Shown one piece after another: positions 11,801 to 20,339 of a stretch of DNA of 64,000 nt (position 1 is its first letter; each line of letters starts with the position of its first letter). Position numbers and translations under genes: made by a program. Below the pieces are notes generated by a model, which was not told the DNA's origin, did not search any database, and saw nothing but the letters and a program-made list of their open reading frames with translations. The stretch is taken from the NCBI GenBank assembly GCA_028095005.1, contig CM051459.1:111635431-111699430 (forward strand), read 5' to 3'. The DNA comes from Rhynchospora pubera (lineage: Eukaryota > Streptophyta > Magnoliopsida > Poales > Cyperaceae).

Positions 11801-14777
11801 TTTGGGGCCAAATAAAACTTTTTCTGTTATTATTAACTCCGCTTTGAGTGATGAGCAAACAGGAAAGCTTTTGAATGAGTTAAGGGCACACAAGAAGGCG
11901 ATTGGGTATTCGATCAGCGATTTGAAGGGCATTCATCCCTCCTTTTGCACACATCGCATCTTGTTGGAGGAAGGTTACAAGCCCTCGGTAGAAGCCCAAA
12001 GGAGGCTCAACCCAAATTTGAAGGAAGTCGTGAAGAAGGAGATAATCAAATTGCTCGATGCAGGCATCATCTATGCCATCTCCGACAGCAAGTGGGTTAG
12101 CCCAGCCCATGTTGTACCCAAGAAAGGTGGAACTACAGTGGTCAAGAATGACAAGAATGAGCTCATTCAAACACGCGTTGTGACTGGATGGCGCATGTGC
12201 ATCGACTATCGAAAGCTCAATGCTGCGACTCGCAAGGACCACTTTCCTTTACCTTTTGTGGATCAGCTTCTTGAAAGACTTGCAAACCATTCTTATTTTT
12301 GTTATCTTGATGGTTATTCTGGTTTTTTCCAAATACCCATACACCCTGAGGACCAAGAAAAGACCACATTTACATGCCCATATGGTACCTTTGCTTATAG
12401 GAGAATGCCATTTGGTTTGTGTAACGCACCAGCAACCTTTCAACGTGCCATGATGGCCATCTTTTCTGACTTGATTGAAAATGTCATGGAAGTGTTTATG
12501 GACGATTTTTCTGTATATGGCACTTGTTTTGATTCTTGTCTAGCTAACCTTTCTAAAGTTTTGCAGAGATGCGAGGAGGTGAACCTAGTCTTAAATTGGG
12601 AGAAGTGCCACTTTATGGTGCAACATGGGATTGTTCTTGGACACATGGTGACCTCCAAGGGAATTGAAGTGGACAAGGCGAAAATAGAAGTGGTAGAAAA
12701 AATGGAAGTGCCCACAAATGTCAAGGACGTGCGAAGTTTTTTGGGACATGCTGGATTTTATCGCCGCTTTATCAAAGATTTTTCAAAAATTGCCAAACCT
12801 CTTACAAATCTTTTGATAAAAGATGTTGATTTCGTGTTTGATGATGATTGTTCTCTTGCTTTTCGCAGGTTAAAAGATGCATTGATCTCAGCACCTATCT
12901 TGCAACCACCAGATTGGTCACAGCCTTTTGAACTCATGTGCGATGCGAGCGATTATGCGGTTGGAGCGGTGCTAGGACAAAGGAAAGACAAGAAGCCCGT
13001 GGCGATTTACTACGCGAGCAAGGTCTTAGACCCAACGCAAGTCAACTACACGACTACGGAGAAAGAACTACTTGCCATCGTGTTCGCCCTCGACAAGTTT
13101 CGTGCATACTTGGTTGGATCGCACGTAGTTGTCTACACTGACCACGCTGCGATTAGGTACTTGCTCAACAAAAAGGATGCCAAACCGAGACTTCTTCGCT
13201 GGATTTTACTTCTCCAAGAATTTGATCTTGAAATCAAGGACAAAAAGGGCACAGAGAACTCGGTCGCGGATCATTTGTCAAGGCTCCATTGGGATGGCGA
13301 AGCAAAAATAAAGGTACCAATCAATGAAACATTCCCTGATGAACATCTAATGTCTCTGGAATTGCAGGGAATAGGCGCGGCAGCGCAGTCAGCGGCGAAA
13401 TCAGACCATTCGGGCAGCCATTCGGCTGGTACCAGCCGAACAGATGGCCGAACAGTGGTTAAAAAGGCTATCCAGCAACCGCCTTGGTTCGCGGACCTAG
13501 CAAACTACCTGGCCAGCGGTGCTTTCCCTCTAGAGATGACTTACCAAGAGAAGAAAAAGCTCAAATCCGATGCTAAGTACTACTTTTGGGATGAGCCCTA
13601 CCTTTTTCGACTTGGCATTGATGACATCTACCGCCGTTGCGTGTCCCACGAAGAAGTCATGCCCATTCTTGCTCATTGCCACTCCTCCGCTTATGGCGGG
13701 CATGCATCCTTCTCCAAAACAGCAGCAAAAGTGTTGCAATCAGGTTTTTACTGGCCTTCCCTTTTCAAAGATGCTCGTTTGTTTGTCTTATCTTGTGATC
13801 AGTGTCAGAGAACAGGGAACATTTCAAAAAGGAACGAGATGCCCCTCATAAGCATTCTCGAAGTGGAGATTTTTGATGTATGGGGCGTGGATTTTATGGG
13901 ACCCTTTCCAACCTCGCATGGTTTCGAGTACATCTTGGTGGCAGTCGACTATGTCTCAAAGTGGGTCGAGGCCATGGCATGCAAGTCCGCGGATGCAAAT
14001 GCGGTGATCAAGTTCTTCTCAAAAGTAATCTTTCCACGCTTTGGTGTGCCACGAGCGGTGATAAGCGACGGAGGTCGACATTTCATCAATCGCCAGTTCG
14101 AGGCACTCTTGAAGAAGCATGGAGTTACACACAAAGTGGCCACCGCATACCACCCACAAACCAATGGTCAAGCGGAGGTCTCAAACCGCGAAATCAAGAG
14201 CATCTTGGAGAAAACTGTGGCCCGCTCAAGGAAGGATTGGTCAGTGAAGCTTGACGATGCACTTTGGGCATACCGTACCGCTTTCAAGACACCAATTGGC
14301 ATGAGCCCATTCAAGTTGGTGTATGGCAAGCCCTGTCATTTACCTGTAGAAATCGAGCACAAAGCTTACTGGGCCACGCGAGCCATCAACATGGACATGC
14401 TAAAGGCAGGTGAGAAGCGGATCTTGGATTTGCATGAACTCGATGAGGTACGTCTTAATTCCTATGAAAATGCCAAATTTTATAAAGAAAAAACAAAGTT
14501 GTTGCATGATAGGCAGATTTTGAGGCGTGAATTCAAGGAAGGCGACTTGGTTCTCCTATTCAACTCGAGGCTTAAGATTTTCCCTGGAAAGTTGAAGTCG
14601 CGTTGGTCGGGTCCGTTTCGAGTGGTTAAGGTCTACCCATTTGGTGCAATTGACATATGCGACAAGGACTCGGAGCCGTTTAAGGTCAATGGGCAGCGCC
14701 TAAAGCATTACATTGCAAATCATGACAAAGGAGAAGTGATGGTTGTTTCGCTTCTCGACCCGTCCGTCGCAACATAA
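8835..14777 (+). CDS. Athila-type gag-pol polyprotein
   Basis: One uninterrupted frame. It is open from the PBS, but the first ATG is at 8835, giving 1980 residues. Domains in nucleotide order: Retrotrans_gag capsid domain (about 9170-9620), zinc knuckle (about 9790-9832), aspartic protease with active site CDNGAS (11011-11028), reverse transcriptase with catalytic FMDDF (about 12495-12509), RNase H (MCDASDYAVGAVL start near 12937), and integrase with an HHCC zinc site (about 13675-13815) and a D,D,E core (GVDFMGP near 13887, SDGGRHF near 14065, E near 14176). The zinc knuckle reads CGVYGEEGHESQDC: the second Cys of the CX2CX4HX4C pattern is Tyr (codon 9801-9803). Linkers between domains hold in-frame copies of the element's dyad motif, encoding HSAG-x-x-RT-x-x-RT-like peptides. 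Gag, protease, RT and integrase appear intact otherwise, so the element may be close to autonomous. Confidence 0.9.
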   Translation: MANFVEQTQQLEALRQELLLEQQRIVQERLNLANKRQIFEEEQHASCHSLERPHVPPLAAETQGPTKSLREHSALRIEDVDGPVLIKGIAANNMQINPAHVALVQQNPFYGLDEEDPHTHLQAFLDCTKLLKFNGVSQDSIRLLLFHFTLRDRAKKWYNTLKRGSIESWETMAQIFLDRYFPAKRAFEIRREITNFKQRGDESFREAWERFRDLENSCPNHGIQDWLTIHSFFNGLYDSIKVNVDALSGGSFTSLDAEQAREAIERCALQYNWAAPNPMRSNQVRHEVKEISSRDRIAQLEAELARLQTMNGTHLLSKECGVYGEEGHESQDCPLQYGDQGPEQVNSMNDVYAWYQNRNPSLETREMEDFEGENSQFTNQNRTFVPKKLYTNRIGNPPPPLNQNRNVQFNTNNRGQNFQKKPYVAQHVEQFIENQGKLNETILDSLAKLEKKSGAASRLEKMMEGFFAAQNTRPQGKLPSQPEPNPRAEMKAVHTLRSGTQYKDPPFPGESTSFEANTARQTGRSANHSVKQTAEQVTNSSNSQSTEPLRAPADHDLEPLLTETCMEDHSTTHSAGSGRTGGRTGANSTNQLTKGGLITPNASPEPKQPEKKDKSTEQGQSYRPPVPYPQRLAKSKADAQLRSFLEVIKGLKITIPFADAITYIPSYAKFLKDVVTHKISLEELKTVELTDQISHVLKSVMPPKLEDPGKFVIPCTIGKASIRKALCDNGASVSLMPLSVYEKIGVGELRPTSMTLQLADSSVRMPIGVIEDVPVQVGKFFVPGDFVVMDMEEDKEVPIILGRPFLRTAGILIDARDGIIIVRVGGERLEFYVDESMKKPNMHDSCYRIDAIDVPTELTLDEQFDNALRYYHEFLSEVQEAVGVEESIEDVLNGGEMVPFGQEFGSARPNSDHNSTLAQVYRVQDQPEADKAPEIDLMVLPEVHSTYHSAGASRTPARTPLELGTNSEAEPEAPKVELKALPETLRYEFLGPNKTFSVIINSALSDEQTGKLLNELRAHKKAIGYSISDLKGIHPSFCTHRILLEEGYKPSVEAQRRLNPNLKEVVKKEIIKLLDAGIIYAISDSKWVSPAHVVPKKGGTTVVKNDKNELIQTRVVTGWRMCIDYRKLNAATRKDHFPLPFVDQLLERLANHSYFCYLDGYSGFFQIPIHPEDQEKTTFTCPYGTFAYRRMPFGLCNAPATFQRAMMAIFSDLIENVMEVFMDDFSVYGTCFDSCLANLSKVLQRCEEVNLVLNWEKCHFMVQHGIVLGHMVTSKGIEVDKAKIEVVEKMEVPTNVKDVRSFLGHAGFYRRFIKDFSKIAKPLTNLLIKDVDFVFDDDCSLAFRRLKDALISAPILQPPDWSQPFELMCDASDYAVGAVLGQRKDKKPVAIYYASKVLDPTQVNYTTTEKELLAIVFALDKFRAYLVGSHVVVYTDHAAIRYLLNKKDAKPRLLRWILLLQEFDLEIKDKKGTENSVADHLSRLHWDGEAKIKVPINETFPDEHLMSLELQGIGAAAQSAAKSDHSGSHSAGTSRTDGRTVVKKAIQQPPWFADLANYLASGAFPLEMTYQEKKKLKSDAKYYFWDEPYLFRLGIDDIYRRCVSHEEVMPILAHCHSSAYGGHASFSKTAAKVLQSGFYWPSLFKDARLFVLSCDQCQRTGNISKRNEMPLISILEVEIFDVWGVDFMGPFPTSHGFEYILVAVDYVSKWVEAMACKSADANAVIKFFSKVIFPRFGVPRAVISDGGRHFINRQFEALLKKHGVTHKVATAYHPQTNGQAEVSNREIKSILEKTVARSRKDWSVKLDDALWAYRTAFKTPIGMSPFKLVYGKPCHLPVEIEHKAYWATRAINMDMLKAGEKRILDLHELDEVRLNSYENAKFYKEKTKLLHDRQILRREFKEGDLVLLFNSRLKIFPGKLKSRWSGPFRVVKVYPFGAIDICDKDSEPFKVNGQRLKHYIANHDKGEVMVVSLLDPSVAT

Positions 14778-16903
14778 AACAAATGGTGGTCTAGCTAGAG
14801 ACCTAAAACAAGCGCTTCTTGGGAGGCAACCCAAGGATTTTCTTGCTTTAATTTAATTTACTTTATTTTGTCATTTTATTTTTCTCTTAAAAGATAGAAA
14901 AGAAAAAAAAATCAAAAAAAAAATTATAAAAAAAATAAACATAAAACAATAAAAACAACAAAAATATTTTAATTAGAATTTTTAATTTTTTAGGATATTT
15001 ATTTATTTATCTAGCATTGTTTGTTTGATGTTTGTAGGGACGCACATGGTTGATTCGTGCTAGAGCACCAAAAGGGACGTTAAAATCGTCATTACGCTCC
15101 CTCGCACGACCTCATGCGAATCAACCAACACAAACAGTAGAGGCAGGGCGTAGGGCAGCGATTGTTAGTCAATATCAATGAAGGAAATTCAAAATCGGAG
15201 GATGCATTGCAATTTTGGACCAGGACACGCACCATTCGGCCTGGTGTTTGGTCGAACAGAAGGGCGAATGCATCATATTTGGAGGCCCAGAGACATATTC
15301 TTTCAACTTTTACATCATATTTCGTGTATAATTTGTCTTGGCCCACTGATAATTCATTTTCACTTGGTTTTAGGCCTATTTTACTTTCCATTCGGCTGAC
15401 CCAAGGAGAACACATGGTCGAACAAGCCCAGAAAATGGAGGTACTAGCAGCCCCCCATACGTGTCTCCACAATAACCCACAATAGCCTGGCAGGCCCTAC
15501 GACCCCTTTCATTGGTTTTGATTTGGTATGTTCTCTTTTGTCATTTTTACTTTTATTTATTTAATAATGTGATGTGATAATGCATTGAGGACAATGACAT
15601 GTTTCAAGTTTGGGGGGGTATTTAGGGAATTTTCACGCAAAAATGACAAATTTTTCTTGAATTCTGGTTGCTGTTTCTGTCCATTCGGCCCACCATTCGG
15701 CCGAATGACTGGCCGAACGACACTGTCCTGACACTGTTTCATGGTGAATTTTCAGGGAATTTAATTTATTGTGCTTCTTGCTGTTATGAATGCTTATATG
15801 ACATATTAGATCGAATTTCACATAAATTTGAAAATTGTTTAATGGTTATTTAGAAACATTTGGTAAATACGAGGATTAGAATTTGATTCCAATTGATTTT
15901 TATAACTTGAGGCCTTGATTGAAAAATTTTGAAGTTGATAAGGATCTGAATTTGGTTGCTTAAAATCGTTAAACACCGTTAGTCAATTTTCACAAATTTT
16001 TGTCGAGTGAACTGATTCGTGTCTTGCAAACTTTTGTTCAAAAAGAGGTTTTATGAATTTTGAAAGTTATAAGGTGAATTGTCTCTGGTTGAAATTAATT
16101 TTAAATGCTTGAATCACCAACGAGCAAACTTAATGGGACAAAAATTTAAATAGTTGTGAAAACGAGGAGCGTTGAGACCTTTTTTTTCCACCAACACAAC
16201 CACTAAAATTGAGGGCGGAGCTAGTTGCAAGTTGTGCGTAAAAACCGGACCGACCTCCCTGGTGCGACATGTACCAGTAGCAAAACTTGGAGGGTGAAAC
16301 TAGTTGCGAGTTGTCAGGAATCCGTACCTCAAAGCTCTCGAGGACGATTGGGTAGCTCCAACTAGTTTCATAGTGGATCGTAGCACAATCTGCATAAAAA
16401 CTAGACCAAACTCACTGGTGCGACATGTACCAATAGCATTTTTCAAGGCCAATGATACGCATCAAATCCTCTAGGGTGCAAAGCCCCACGACTCGACTTG
16501 CATAATTCAAATTGGTGAAAATCGAAATAGTTTTTGAGAATGATTCACTATAAAATTTTTTACTTTGATAAAACTTCTTTACAAATTTTTGCGAGACGTG
16601 GAAAAGAACGGACAAAAGACCTTGAATTTGCATGTTGATTAATGAAGAAAGGCTAGGATCCTTGCAATTAAAAATTATGTCATTCGAGACCTTGAGTTAT
16701 ACATGTTGATTGAGATTGAATTTTGAATTTTGTATTGCGAAATATTTTTTAATAACCATTACTTTTTCTATATGTGACTTGAAAGCATGATTAATTAAAT
16801 TTCTTGATTAAGCATAACGATTGAGTCAAGGATTAGGTATAGTCAATCTTCCTAAGTTTAGAGTATTGCTTGAGGACAAGCAAGGTTTAAGTTTGGGGGG
16901 ATT
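14778..16903 (+). other. Non-coding 3' region of the Athila-type element
   Basis: No ORF of convincing length is present, so the env-like gene found here in some Athila elements is missing. It contains the conserved GCGCTTCTTGGGAGGCAACC leader after pol (about 14812-14831), three more copies of the dyad motif (about 15232-15270, 15388-15425, 15681-15720), an internal PPT-like box (TTTGAGG-type context then AGTTTGGGGGGG, about 15585-15617), and an imperfect ~170-bp repeat pair at about 16205-16285 and 16375-16445 sharing CTGGTGCGACATGTACCA. Confidence 0.75.
16889..16901 (+). promoter_or_regulatory. Polypurine tract of the Athila-type element
   Basis: The sequence AAGTTTGGGGGGA lies just before the 3' LTR start TGATATC. 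A similar AAGTTTGGGGGGG at about 15605-15617 has the same upstream context (TTGAGGACAA), so the second may be a central or duplicated PPT. Confidence 0.75.
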
Positions 16904-18557
16904 TGATATCATGCATTTATATATACATTTTGGCCGGACTATGCACCTAAATCACTACTCAATTCATACAATTCACTGCGTTTTTATGTCATATTTGCTA
17001 GGATTTGGTACTGCCGCCGCTTTTCATTAATTTCGTAGGTACTTGGTGGAAACAGCGCAACAATTGGACATTTTTGGACAAACCACGCGAAGAGATCACT
17101 TGGATGCATGGAGACAGATCCCAATTGGCGTGCCCAAGCTTATTACAAGCCAGATGACTCATTCCTGGCCCGCATGACTCTCAGCCCGCACTGTTTACAG
17201 GCCATTCGGCCTACCATTCGGCTGGCCCTGGCCGAATGCCCGGCCGAACACCTCTGTTTTGGTAAGTTTCTACTATGGAAACTCGCCCCCTCTGCCCTAG
17301 CCGCCTCTAGACTGCCATATAACCTTCTCCCCTGCCAGAGAGAAGGGATTCCCACGTTTCCTTGCCCTAGATCCACTTTAGAGAGCTCAAAACACTTGTT
17401 TCGTGCGCCGTTTTTCCACTACGACGCCCGATTACGCCTTGTACTCGAGAGAGACAGGTTCTAGCACGTGTTTGGAGGCCCTAGTCCACTGTTGCAGCGA
17501 GTTCTACCGACCTCGGAGTGGTTTGCGACGCGACGGCGGAGCTATTCGACTCGTACATTCGGTTATTGTTGTATCACCTACTCTTTATTTATTATTTGCT
17601 ACTATGTTTTGCTATTTGTCTTCTACTATGATTTGCATGATGTATGAGACTATGTTAGGCTAGTTTATTTATATGTCTTAGGGATGTAGTAGTAGTCTAT
17701 TGATTAGGGATGTTGTAGACTTGATTTGTGCTTTATATTATTGTGATTTGTTTGTTGGCATGCTTATTTGTTGTTATTTGCTTATTAATCGATATACACG
17801 ACTTGATGAATGCGCACATTTAGTTGGGGTATTAAAATATTGAATTGATAGGTTAAATAATAGCAATATCACGAGGTAGGTTAAAATCGAAAGATGACCA
17901 ATCGAGTTGCATGACACGGTTTCTAATTAACTAACCATTAATTAGATGTCTCAATGAACCACAACAAACGAACTTGAACAATTGACCAACGAAAGTTAGG
18001 TTAGCAATTCAAGAGGCGTTAGGTTAGTATGGTATCAACCCTAATTAAGGTGAAAATCATAGATTAGTGAGTTAGTTACTGTCACCCAACCCTTCACAAC
18101 ACGTGGTATTAAGTATGGATCTAGAAACCAACATTTACGTGGAGAATACGCTGTCCAGAGCAGTCATTCGGCTGTCTGTTCGGTCTGTCCTGGCCGAATG
18201 GTAGGCCGAATGATGTCTTTGTCCACCGTATTCGTCGATTCCAGCGATGAAAATCAAAGAATTGACACTCCATGACCTAATTATAGATGAAACTCATTCC
18301 CTAAGGCATACTTTTGCATATTAGATCCATAAACTCTTCAAAAACATTTATTTACTTGCAATTTAAATTTAGGTTCCTTTATTTGCTATTCGTTACACCC
18401 AAAACCAAACAAAACCAAACCTTCTAGCTTTTGAGAACAGAAAAGAACTAGTACTCAGACTCCGTCCTTGTGGGTTCGACACCTTAGCTTTACTATAAAC
18501 GACTAGTCAGGTAAACAAGGTTATTTATTTATTTGACCTAGGTTTTTGTCTCGATCA
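16904..18557 (+). repeat. 3' LTR of the Athila-type element
   Basis: The LTR is 1654 bp, nearly identical to 6838-8490, ends CTCGATCA and is followed by the target duplication ATTAT. It carries the same two dyad-motif copies (about 17202-17250 and 18164-18213). Confidence 0.93.
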
Positions 18558-18562
18558 ATTAT

Positions 18563-19511
18563 AAATTTTCAGAATTTGCAGGGATACAAAGGCATAATCC
18601 TTTCAGAATGTTCAAAGTTTTATTAATCCTTTCTGCATTTGCAGGGATACAAAAGCATAACTTGAACATTAAAACTTTAAACAGGCATAACTTTTGACAG
18701 GAAGGTCCGTTTGGGGTGAAACCCCGTAACGACCATTTTCGAAGCCAAAAAACGCTTTCTGGATCTCCAAAATCCACTTTGAAAGTTTGTAAACCTAAAA
18801 ACCACTCTAAATTACTAAAAAAATTTTTTAAATCATAAATTAATTATTAAAAAGAGAAATGCAGTAAATCAAGTGAATTTAGTCTTTCTTCTCCGTCTCG
18901 GTAAAACATCAATCTCGTGTGATTCCTTTCTAACGCAATCCAAAAAGTGCTTCCTTGATCATGAGACTCAATATGATTGTTTAATATATAATATGAAAAT
19001 AATGTATACAGAGGACGACATCCGGGACGCATATCAAATGGTTGTTTCAAAAATTATAATTTTAATGTAAATTAATTAATAATTTATACTTAATTATTCA
19101 TTTTTTAATTAAATAAATTAATTAAAAGGAAAATAAATTTAATTTTTCAAAAAAATTACTAAATTACATATAAAATTTAGTTTAATTATTCCTGATTTTT
19201 TCCATATTATTACAATATATTATCTATTTTTCTAATTATTTAACTAATTAATAAATTAAATAAATAAATAAATAATATATAAAAAATTAAAAAGCTAAGA
19301 TCGGAATCCGAGATTACGATCTTGCCGTCGGAAACTGAGATTCCGATCTTGTGATACTATTTAAAAAAAATATTATTATATTAATATTATTTTTAATATA
19401 TTATATTAATTTAATATTATTTTTTAATTTTTCGGTTATCTGATTATCTCCTTATTTCATGGGCCTACAGAGAGTTTACTATTATTCCGGGCCATGAAAA
19501 GATAGTTGGAT
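18563..19511. repeat. Interior and right arm of the inverted-repeat element split by the gypsy insertion
   Basis: From about 19034 to 19511 the sequence is the reverse complement of 6412-6830, including AGATCGGAATC palindrome remnants (about 19296-19350), a GTGATACTATTTAAA block and the outer GATAGTTGGA. The part at 18563-19030 has no counterpart and is the original interior. It includes a duplicated TTGCAGGGATACAAA(A/G)GCATAA pair (about 18574 and 18640). Confidence 0.65.
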
Positions 19512-19605
19512 ACAAAATTTCCCAATGAGAGAAGAAGAAGAGCTGAAGAGGGAAACGCACAAGAGTGAAGAGTGAGAGTGAGAAAAAAGAAAATTTAGCA
19601 TGTTA

Positions 19606-20334
19606 GGTCCTGATCGGAATCAAATTCTTCTCTTGGAATTGGAATCTGATTTCTCATTTCCGTACATTCCACTGATCGGAACCAATATGTCGATGGGATT
19701 TGATTTCACTCGACAGGATTCGATAGGAAAATTTTAGGACAGCGAAATTCTTGAACTTTTGCTGAAATTTGGTGGGATTTCGGTGGGCCCTCTCCCCTTC
19801 CAATAATACCCTTTTAATCATTTCCTTCTGATAGAACGAAATATGAGCAAAGAAAGTTCTCTCACCATGGCAGGTCTCCTCCTCCCTTTCCCACGCAGCA
19901 TCTCTCCCTCAAACTCGCAATCAAGGTAATGGAGAGAGAACTTTCTTTGCCAGCGGAGTGGGAACCTCATGGGACTCGCAATCCAGCCTCTTCCCTTTCC
20001 CACGCAGCCTCTCTCCCTCAGACTCGCAACCCAGCCTCTCCCCCTTTTCCGACTCACAATTGGTCGGGACCAAAATGAGCAAAATCAAATAGACAGCTTA
20101 GGGTGAAGGCGGTGAACTATGGACAAAGAAAGAAAGAAGGGTAAAATGGACAAATGCAAGCGATGAAATCAAATCATCCCTATTTTTATGTGTTTTTTTA
20201 TCATTAAATACTAATTCCCGTCAATTCTTTATGTAATACATCCGATCACCAAATTTCATTTGGAATTCCTCTCCAATCAACTCCAATCCAATCAAATCAA
20301 ATCAAATTCCATAGAGAAACCATTCCGATCAGGA
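19606..20334. mobile_element. Small non-autonomous DNA element, tentative
   Basis: The ends carry TCCTGATCGGAAT in inverted orientation (left near 19608, right ending near 20334), with TGTTA on both outer sides (19601-19605 and 20335-20339). The interior has a duplicated CTTTCCCACGCAGC/CTCTCCCTCA/ACTCGCAA block (about 19885-19925 and 19993-20035) and an inverted GAAAGTTCTCTC pair. The only ORF is low-complexity and not believable as a protein. Confidence 0.45.
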
Positions 20335-20339
20335 TGTTA

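Larger units (their letters stand above)
6838..18557 (+). mobile_element. Complete Athila-type Ty3/gypsy LTR retrotransposon
   Basis: The element is 11.7 kb. Its two LTRs begin TGATATCATGC and end CTCGATCA (6838-8490 and 16904-18557), flanked by a 5-bp target duplication ATTAT (6833-6837 and 18558-18562). Comparing the LTRs by eye I count about 12 substitutions and one 1-bp indel, so insertion is recent. Internal order is PBS, gag, protease, RT, RNase H, integrase, a ~2.1-kb non-coding 3' region, and PPT. Domain order and the tRNA-Asp-type PBS fit the Athila/Tat branch. No env-like ORF is present after pol. A dispersed 12-bp-unit dyad motif occurs throughout (see findings). Confidence 0.93.

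Noticed and set aside
15092..15485. ORFs of 107-126 aa in the gypsy 3' region as a possible env-like gene
   Set aside because: No signal peptide, membrane segment or coiled coil, and they are interrupted on both strands; dyad-motif copies make up part of them.
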